A stretch of 34,761 bases of DNA from JBGPRB01 sp964422155 (GTDB lineage: Bacteria > Chloroflexota > Dehalococcoidia > Dehalococcoidales > RBG-16-60-22): assembly GCA_964422155.1 (NCBI GenBank), contig CAYQZZ010000019.1, positions 1 to 34,761 of the forward strand, in the 5' to 3' direction. Under the pieces are notes generated by a model that was given only the letters and a program-made list of their open reading frames with translations, was not told where the DNA came from and did no database searches. Of this stretch, positions 29,051 through 34,761 are shown piece by piece. Every line of letters starts with the position of its first letter. Positions within the stretch are counted from its first letter, which is position 1. The position numbers and the translations under genes are program-made.

Positions 29051-30649
29051 TTGATAACAAAGAAATTTTTATTAATATTTTTTCTAACCATAATCTTGAT
29101 AAGCGGGCTGGTATTAAGCAGTTGCGCCAAATCTACCCCGGCACCGGCCCCGGCGCCCGCACCTGCTCCGGCCCCAGCACCGGCCCCGGCACCAAAACCG
29201 GTATCTGGCGGCACCCTGAAAGTAATTATGAGAAACGCGGTATCGATACTTGGCACCCCTTCTGAAGGACCCGGAGGGTCACCTCACCGGATGGTGGAAA
29301 CCGTTTATGAGTTTCTGGTCCGTTACGACCAGAACTACAATTTCCAGCCGCGGTTGGCCGACTCATGGGATATTGCCCCGGATGGAAAAAGCATCACCTT
29401 CCATCTCCATAAGGGTATCAAGTTTTCCGATGGCACGCCTTTTAATGCTGCCGCCGTAAAAGCCAACCTGGAGGTCTATGCCCCGAATAACGTCCGTACT
29501 CCGTCCCTAAAGCAGATTGACTCTTATGACCTGATTGATGAATACACCATTCGCCTTAATCTTAAAAACTTCGATAGTACTCTCATGATTGATTTAGGTG
29601 ACGGTGCCGGTTTCATGTGTTCACCCACGGCAATGGCCAAGCCAACGACCCCGGAAAATATGGCAAAGGACCATTTTATCGGGACTGGCCCATTCGTCCT
29701 CTCCAGCTTCGAGAAAACCCAGAATATTAAATACGTCAAGAACCCCAATTACTGGCAAGCAGGCAAGCCTTATCTTGACGGGTTTGAATTCTACATGGTT
29801 ACGGACCCGGTTACTTCCATAATGTCCTTCAAGAAAGGAGAGGGGCAGGTAATCTTCGGTATCACCTCCACGGAAGCCAAGGACCTGCAAGCGGCGGGTT
29901 ACGATATTGTCACTACCGACATCAAACCCATAGTCGTGCTGCTCCCCGATGGAATTAACAAAGATTCACCATGGGCTAATAAAGGTGTGCGTGAAGCGCT
30001 CGAGTACGCTATTGATAAGCCGGCACTGGCCAAATCGATAGGTATGGGATACTACGAGGCGGTCACCCAGTTTGCCGTCAAGAACACTGCCTACTTCGTT
30101 CCGGAAGCGGTAGCCCGTAGCTATGATGCCAAGAAGGCCAAAGACCTGCTGGCGGCTGCCGGCTATCCCAACGGTTTCAAGACCAAGATTTACGCCAGCA
30201 CAACCTGGGATAAGGATATTCTGGTTGCCATCCAGACATATCTCAAAGATGTGGGCATAGATGCCGAGCTGGACCTGGCCGACGCCGCCCGTATGTCAGA
30301 TATGCAAAATAATGGCTGGAAGAATGGCCTCTATATACCCACCTTCCCGATAATACCCAACATCCGGAGCCTGTCCTTCCGCCTTGCTGGTGGCGGCGGT
30401 CATGTCAGCATGTATAAACAAGATGACTGGCAGGCGAAGGTGGACGCGACCGTAGCACAGCCTGACGCCCAGAAGCAGCTGGCGCAGTTTAAGGAACTGG
30501 TAAAGATATTAAACGACCAGGCCATGGCCATTTCTCTGTGGACCAAGCCGGACATCAGCGCTGTGGACAAGAGCGTCCAGGGCCTCAGATGGACGCAGGG
30601 AGGTCACCCACGTTTCTATGAAGCGGCGGATGCCTGGTTAAACAAGTAA
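29051..30649 (+). CDS. ABC importer substrate-binding lipoprotein, peptide/nickel (family 5) type
   Basis: This 532-residue protein captures a ligand outside the membrane. The N-terminus has KK, a hydrophobic stretch and the lipobox LSSC with Cys25, so it is a lipoprotein. An APAPAP linker follows (about residues 30-47). The body is SBP_bac_5: FLVRYDQNYNFQPRLADSWD, ITFHLHKGIKFSDGTPFNAA, VREALEYAIDKPALAKSIG and the C-terminal ADAWLNK. The start is TTG 29051; no ATG or GTG is near it, and SD-like GGGGG precedes it. The ligand (oligopeptide, nickel, glycoside) cannot be told. It is followed after 267 bases by two permease genes. Confidence 0.93.
   Translation: MITKKFLLIFFLTIILISGLVLSSCAKSTPAPAPAPAPAPAPAPAPAPKPVSGGTLKVIMRNAVSILGTPSEGPGGSPHRMVETVYEFLVRYDQNYNFQPRLADSWDIAPDGKSITFHLHKGIKFSDGTPFNAAAVKANLEVYAPNNVRTPSLKQIDSYDLIDEYTIRLNLKNFDSTLMIDLGDGAGFMCSPTAMAKPTTPENMAKDHFIGTGPFVLSSFEKTQNIKYVKNPNYWQAGKPYLDGFEFYMVTDPVTSIMSFKKGEGQVIFGITSTEAKDLQAAGYDIVTTDIKPIVVLLPDGINKDSPWANKGVREALEYAIDKPALAKSIGMGYYEAVTQFAVKNTAYFVPEAVARSYDAKKAKDLLAAAGYPNGFKTKIYASTTWDKDILVAIQTYLKDVGIDAELDLADAARMSDMQNNGWKNGLYIPTFPIIPNIRSLSFRLAGGGGHVSMYKQDDWQAKVDATVAQPDAQKQLAQFKELVKILNDQAMAISLWTKPDISAVDKSVQGLRWTQGGHPRFYEAADAWLNK
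29140..29198 (+). repeat. Ala-Pro codon repeat in the binding-protein linker
   Basis: The stretch codes for alternating Ala and Pro, using CCGGCACCGGCCCC-type units. Because of it the antisense strand is also open, but that reading only gives Gly-Ala repeats and is not a gene. Confidence 0.8.
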
Positions 30650-30672
30650 ATAACCTTTTTTCCTCGCCGTTA

Positions 30673-30719
30673 AGGTGGGGCGCGAAAATAGCCGTGCAGG
30701 CTGATGACGCGCCCCACCT
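30673..30719. terminator. Long-stem hairpin between binding-protein and permease genes
   Basis: AGGTGGGGCGCG (30673-30684) pairs perfectly with CGCGCCCCACCT (30708-30719). The loop itself holds AGCC/GGCT, giving a cruciform shape. No T run follows. It may protect or partially terminate the binding-protein mRNA so that it accumulates above the permeases. Confidence 0.6.
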
Positions 30720-30744
30720 GACTTCAATCGTTAACTTAATTGCT

Positions 30745-30774
30745 TTGAATTGGATAAGGCCGATAATTTATAAT
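30745..30774 (+). promoter_or_regulatory. Possible promoter for the permease genes
   Basis: TTGAAT (30745-30750), an 18-base spacer and perfect TATAAT (30769-30774). The leader would be about 135 bases before ATG 30917. With the hairpin upstream, this could give the permeases separate expression. Confidence 0.5.
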
Positions 30775-30916
30775 AAAATAATCCAATGCTCAACATAAGG
30801 GACTTGAAGGCACCCAGCCTGGCCTTGATAATGTTGTTATCCTCTTTTATAACATAAACCCTGCACAGAATATGCTAATTGCCTAGATTGTTTGAGCACG
30901 AATAACGGGAACAAGT

Positions 30917-31873
30917 ATGACCACATATATAATCCGGCGGCTACTACAGGGCTTAGTCGTACTTATCCTGGTCACTCTGTTTATTTTTTTTATCATGAAG
31001 CTGCTACCCGGTGACCCTCTCCAGCTATTTGTGGGACAGGGCGACACGGCCAATGCCACCCCTGAGGAACTGGCCAAACTCCGACATGAATTCGGTCTCG
31101 ATAAATCACTTCCCCTCCAGTACCTGAACTGGCTCGGTGGTATTTTTCATGGCGATTTAGGAAAATCCATTTTCTATCGTGAAGACGTAGCCAGCCTAAT
31201 CAAACGTCGCCTCCCGGTAACCGTGCACCTGGGGGCAGTATCATTGATAATAAGTAGCGTCCTGGGTATCACTTTCGGGGTAATATGCGCTTTTAAACGG
31301 GGCAAGTGGATTGACACCGTCCTGACGGTTCTGGCAAATATAGGTATCACGGTTCCTTCATTCTGGTTAGGTATATTACTGATCTATTTATTGGCTTTGA
31401 AGTTAGATTTACTTCCCGTTTATGGCTACACCTCACCTTTTAAGGATTTCTGGTTAGGCACGCGCCAGGCAATAATGCCCATCGCCTGCCTTTGTTTATT
31501 CTCTATAGCCTCATTGACCCGGCAAACTCGCTCCAGTACGCTTGAGGTTACCAGACAGGACTATATCCGCACCGCCTGGTCCAAGGGATTGACAGAACGT
31601 GTCATCATCATGAAGCACGCGATCAAGAATGCCCTTATCCCGGTTATCACGCAGATAGGTTTGCAGGTTAGCGTGGTTTTTGGCGGAGCGGTGTTAATCG
31701 AGACCGTTTTCAACATTTCCGGGATGGGTAAGCTGATGGCGGAAGCCGTTTTCGGGCATGACTACCAGATAGTCCAATCCGGTATTTTAATCGTGGCAAC
31801 GGTCGTAGTTCTGGCAAACCTTTTAGTTGATATCTCTTACGGCTGGCTTGACCCCCGGATAAGGTACAACTGA
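30917..31873 (+). CDS. ABC importer permease, DppB-type
   Basis: The 318-residue inner-membrane protein has about six helices. The conserved N-terminal start is TTYIIRRLLQGLVVLILVTL, and the cytoplasmic EAA-type coupling loop is DYIRTAWSKGLTERVIIMKH then AIKNALIPVIT (about residues 215-245). LPGDPL near residue 30 and the FN.SGMGKL segment near the end match DppB/OppB permeases. It pairs with the DppC-type gene 10 bases downstream. No strong ribosome binding site is visible (GGGA at about -10). Confidence 0.94.
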   Translation: MTTYIIRRLLQGLVVLILVTLFIFFIMKLLPGDPLQLFVGQGDTANATPEELAKLRHEFGLDKSLPLQYLNWLGGIFHGDLGKSIFYREDVASLIKRRLPVTVHLGAVSLIISSVLGITFGVICAFKRGKWIDTVLTVLANIGITVPSFWLGILLIYLLALKLDLLPVYGYTSPFKDFWLGTRQAIMPIACLCLFSIASLTRQTRSSTLEVTRQDYIRTAWSKGLTERVIIMKHAIKNALIPVITQIGLQVSVVFGGAVLIETVFNISGMGKLMAEAVFGHDYQIVQSGILIVATVVVLANLLVDISYGWLDPRIRYN

Positions 31874-31883
31874 GGAGACAGCG

Positions 31884-32801
31884 ATGGCGAAAGATAAAGA
31901 TGTAGAACCCGTACCGGTGCCCGATGCCAGCCTAGCTACCTTGGAAACACCCCATTTGAGCGAGTATCAACGCGTAGCCAAAACTTTCTTCGGCCGCAAG
32001 CTGGCAGTAATTGGGCTTGTGATTATTGTAGCGCTTATACTTACAGCCATTTTCGCCCCCTGGCTGGCTCCTTACGACCCGTACAAGATGAGCCTGGGTG
32101 AAAAGTTAATGCAGCCATCCCGTGAACATCTTTTAGGCACGGACTCGCTGGGCAGAGATACGTTAAGCCGCATAATCTACGGCACGCGGACCTCCCTGGC
32201 GGTAGGTATAGGGGCGGTAGGTATTGCCGCCATTATCGGCCAATTTCTCGGATTGATAGCGGCCTATTCCGGCGGTATGGTCTTTACCATTATTATGAGA
32301 TTCACGGATGCTTTGATGGCAATTCCCATGCTTCTCAACGCCCTGATTATCTCGGTACTTTTAGGTGGCGGTCTGAAAAATGTAATTATAGCTCTTAGCG
32401 TAGGTATGATATCGGGACAATGCCGCATGATGTGCGGTCAGGCATTGAGCATTAAGGAAAATGACTATGTACTGGCAGCACGTGCTTCCGCCGCCAGTGG
32501 CTTGCGCATCATGTTGAGACACATTTTCCCCAACGCTTTCCCTCCCCTCCTGGTTTTATCAACCATCGGGTTAGGAGTAGCTATCCTGGCCGAGGCCGGC
32601 CTTAGTTTTTTAGGCCTGGGGATAACACCTCCCCAACCGGCCTGGGGCAGCATGATAAATGATGGCTACAAGTATCTCCTCACTAATCCGGTACTTTCCT
32701 TTGCCCCCGGAGTCGCTATCGGCCTGGTGGTATTCGGCTTTAATATGGTGGGAGATGGTCTCAGAGATTCACTCGACCCCAGGCTCAGAGGTACTTTATA
32801 A
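31884..32801 (+). CDS. ABC importer permease, DppC-type
   Basis: This 305-residue inner-membrane protein has an N-terminal polar segment (VPVPDASLATLETPHLSEYQ), the first helix at about 38-60 and APYDPYKM in the external loop. HLLGTDSLGRDTLSRIIYGT, the DppC/OppC signature, follows. The coupling loop is YVLAARASAASGLRIMLRHI then FPNAFPPLL (about 195-223). It is likely dimerised with the DppB-type permease. The usual pair of ATPase genes (DppD and DppF types) is not present downstream; the next gene is a convergent amidohydrolase. The ATPases must come from elsewhere in the genome. Confidence 0.94.
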   Translation: MAKDKDVEPVPVPDASLATLETPHLSEYQRVAKTFFGRKLAVIGLVIIVALILTAIFAPWLAPYDPYKMSLGEKLMQPSREHLLGTDSLGRDTLSRIIYGTRTSLAVGIGAVGIAAIIGQFLGLIAAYSGGMVFTIIMRFTDALMAIPMLLNALIISVLLGGGLKNVIIALSVGMISGQCRMMCGQALSIKENDYVLAARASAASGLRIMLRHIFPNAFPPLLVLSTIGLGVAILAEAGLSFLGLGITPPQPAWGSMINDGYKYLLTNPVLSFAPGVAIGLVVFGFNMVGDGLRDSLDPRLRGTL

Positions 32802-32821
32802 TCAGCTGCCAGCAATCCGCA

Positions 32822-34546
32822 TCAGAGCGCTCCGGCGTTATAGGCAACCTTACCGCCGACAATAGTCATCAATGTGCGGATATCTTTGATATTATGCGGG
32901 TCAACGGTCAATATATCTTCGTCCAGGACGCAGAAATCAGCCAGTTTACCCGCCTCGATAGAGCCTTTGAGGTTTTCCATGTGGTCGAGCCAGGCTCCGT
33001 TAATGGTATAGCTGGCGATAGCCTCGGCTAAGGTAATACGCTGTTCCGGGCCGCTTACCTTGCCGGTAGCTTTCGATTCTCTCAAAACAGCCCCCTGTAT
33101 ACCCTGTTTCCAGTCCGGGTAAATAACCGGAGCATCGGAGCTGTTAGCCACGCGGATACCGTTATCGAGCATAGTCCTCAGGGGCCAGTGGTAAGCAGCT
33201 TTCTCTGGGCCGACCACCGTCTCCATGAAATCGGAGATGGTCCACTTGATAGGTGACTGCACGTTCAGACAAAGCTCGTATCCGGTACGTTTACCAAACT
33301 CTCCAATTTTCTTGATGGTATCAGGTCGGGAGAAATCGCTGTGTATGTTATAGTGCCGGGCGTCCCATGGGTCATCTACGATGCATTTCATATACTGGTC
33401 AGTACAAACATCGATAGTCCTCTCGCCACAGCTGTGAATGCCAACCTGTAACCGGTTCCTGTGAAAGATGCGAATCATTTCCCGCAGATTTTCCTCCTGC
33501 TCTTTCATGGAGTTGCCATCCACCACCAAGCCTCCATAGGTTCCATCGAGGTATGGTTCATACATCCAGGCGGTCTTGAGCGGGGGTATACCATCGGCAA
33601 CGAGCTTGGCTCCGCCCACTTTTAGCCATTCGTTACCGAAGTTATACCTGCACCCGACGTATTTCAAAGCTTCTTTAATCCCCTCGAGGCTGGACTTGCC
33701 GAAGCCTGCCAGCATCAGCATCATGTTCACTCTGCATGTCCATTTGCCGTCGTTAAAGAACTCATTGTAGGCGTCATTATAAACAGCCCATTTTTCACGG
33801 TCGACGCCGGCATCCGTAAAGCTCGTGATACCAAGAGAATTCAGTTCAGCCATGGCATGGAGTAATGCTTCTTTCCGCTGTTTTTCCGTCCAGGGAGGAA
33901 TAACAGCCCGTAGGGCCATACTCGCCTTTTCATATAGAAGGCCGGTAAGCTCACCGGTGCCGGGGTCTTTTTTAATCTCGCCGCCTACCGGGTTGGGCGT
34001 ATCCCGGGTGATTCCTGCCATCTCAAAAGCCCGGCTGTTAACCCAGGCGCGATGCCCCGAGTATTCCGTGAGAACAACAGGGTTGTGAGGTGCGACCTGA
34101 TCCAGGTCTTCTTTGGAGGGTTTACGATTAGAGTCAGCGAGGCATTCTTCCAGATATCCTTCGTCCCACCCCTCCCCCAGTATCCATTCCCCCGGTTTCA
34201 CCTTCCCGGCTTTTCCAGCTACCATTTTTACAATATCGGCGATCGACTTTACTACCGGAAATCTAATATCCAGCATCAACGGGGGCCGGGACAATGCCCA
34301 ATCGGAAATGTGGCAATGAGTATCGTTTATCCCGGGCAGCATGGTCTTACCTTTAAGGTCGAGGGTTTTTGTCCGCTTGCCGACTAAGGTTTTTATTTCT
34401 TTATTCGTGCCGACAGCTACGATTTTGCTATCTTTTACCGCTACGGCTTGAGCAATGGAAAACTTGCTATCAACGGTAATTACTTTACCATTGATGATGA
34501 CCAGGTCCGGTAATGTGTGTTCTGATATTTCACTTCTACGTTCCAT
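32822..34546 (-). CDS. YtcJ-like amidohydrolase (amidohydrolase family 3)
   Basis: The 574-residue cytosolic hydrolase has an N-terminal composite beta domain (LPDLVIINGKVITVDSKFSI) leading to the metal-binding motif GINDTHCHISDW (His-x-His). Later metal or substrate His positions lie in GIHSCGERT and HSDFSRPD, then SSDAPV has the catalytic Asp. The C-terminal block ends LADFCVLDEDILTVDP. This is the YtcJ/Amidohydro_3 pattern, acting on amide or related bonds of unknown substrates. The start at 34546 is chosen because AGGAG lies seven bases before it; the longer ATG at 34606 lacks one. It is convergent with the ABC importer, and a link between uptake and hydrolysis of the ligand is plausible. 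Confidence 0.92.
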   Translation of the reverse strand: MERRSEISEHTLPDLVIINGKVITVDSKFSIAQAVAVKDSKIVAVGTNKEIKTLVGKRTKTLDLKGKTMLPGINDTHCHISDWALSRPPLMLDIRFPVVKSIADIVKMVAGKAGKVKPGEWILGEGWDEGYLEECLADSNRKPSKEDLDQVAPHNPVVLTEYSGHRAWVNSRAFEMAGITRDTPNPVGGEIKKDPGTGELTGLLYEKASMALRAVIPPWTEKQRKEALLHAMAELNSLGITSFTDAGVDREKWAVYNDAYNEFFNDGKWTCRVNMMLMLAGFGKSSLEGIKEALKYVGCRYNFGNEWLKVGGAKLVADGIPPLKTAWMYEPYLDGTYGGLVVDGNSMKEQEENLREMIRIFHRNRLQVGIHSCGERTIDVCTDQYMKCIVDDPWDARHYNIHSDFSRPDTIKKIGEFGKRTGYELCLNVQSPIKWTISDFMETVVGPEKAAYHWPLRTMLDNGIRVANSSDAPVIYPDWKQGIQGAVLRESKATGKVSGPEQRITLAEAIASYTINGAWLDHMENLKGSIEAGKLADFCVLDEDILTVDPHNIKDIRTLMTIVGGKVAYNAGAL

Positions 34547-34614
34547 GAATAATCTCCTGAATTCTATTGAGCAGATACTAAAAATGTACTCCGATGCATA
34601 ATCCAAGTCAATAG

Positions 34615-34761
34615 CTGGAAATAGGCAGACTGGAAGAATTTAGCGGCGAGCCGGCACCACCGGACATGGCTACTTTTAAGAAGCTGGCCGAATATTGGAC
34701 ATGGGAAATAGCTAGTGAGTTAGACGACGCCCCTGATGATGTGAGAGCTAGATTCGCGGAG
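34615..34761 (+). CDS. Open frame running off the right edge, uncertain
   Basis: The frame is open from after a TAG at 34612-34614 to the window end. It contains ATG 34666 followed by ATFKKLAEYWTWEIASELDD and APDDVRARFAE. It is rich in Glu, Asp and Ala and looks coding in composition. No Shine-Dalgarno precedes the ATG and I do not recognise the family. It may be the start of a gene, or a remnant. Confidence 0.3.
   Translation, partial: MEIGRLEEFSGEPAPPDMATFKKLAEYWTWEIASELDDAPDDVRARFAE

Noticed and set aside
28900..29256. Minus-strand ORF with Gly-Ala repeats
   Set aside because: It is the antisense reading of the Ala-Pro linker codons of the binding lipoprotein.

Overview
The window looks like a chromosomal segment of an uncultured or little-studied anaerobic member of the Chloroflexota, most likely class Dehalococcoidia. 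This is an inference. It rests on the sigma factor/DUF5667 gene pair, an actinobacterial-like coiled-coil insert in RpoC, a stand-alone rpoB-rpoC-ruvB cluster without upstream ribosomal protein genes, and short inverted repeats between genes of the kind common in that class. There is no rRNA, tRNA, CRISPR array, prophage or transposase gene, and the GC content is fairly even. Only 16S or whole-genome placement could settle the taxonomy.

Layout. (1) 1-6861, minus strand: gpsA (cut by the left edge), plsY and der, then galU, a ROK sugar kinase and an alpha/beta hydrolase, then holA. These cover phospholipid initiation, ribosome biogenesis, UDP-glucose supply and replication. (2) 7191-8979: a small HEAT-like protein and a divergent YchF-type P-loop protein on the plus strand, convergent with a short NfeD-type membrane protein. 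(3) 9275-18132, plus strand: rpoB, rpoC and ruvB. ruvB appears to start at an AUA codon. (4) 18291-19549: a promoter-driven membrane protein/XRE regulator pair and queH, closed by a strong bidirectional terminator. (5) 19633-22227, minus strand: a SIMPL-domain lipoprotein, a DUF5667 membrane protein and an ECF-type sigma factor, the last two translationally coupled. (6) 22579-23592: a putative ECF-transporter S component and a DUF1893 protein. (7) 23736-28471: an accessory metabolic island with an Fe-S aldo/keto reductase, two homologous cupin-like proteins (one with a disrupted 5' end), a GNAT acetyltransferase, a DUF169 protein and a DUF362 protein. (8) 29051-34546: a peptide/nickel-type ABC importer (binding lipoprotein and two permeases, with no ATPase genes), convergent with a YtcJ-like amidohydrolase.

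How the genes fit together. The left and centre are housekeeping genes in compact operons with ATGA or TAATG overlaps. The right half (about 19.6-34.6 kb) is more accessory: small-molecule uptake, redox and hydrolysis, with intergenic hairpin repeats. I see no clear new defence or mobile system. The least explained material is the ECF-S/DUF1893 pair, the cupin-like family with its apparent frameshift, the AUA start of ruvB, and the hairpin and palindrome repeat families.
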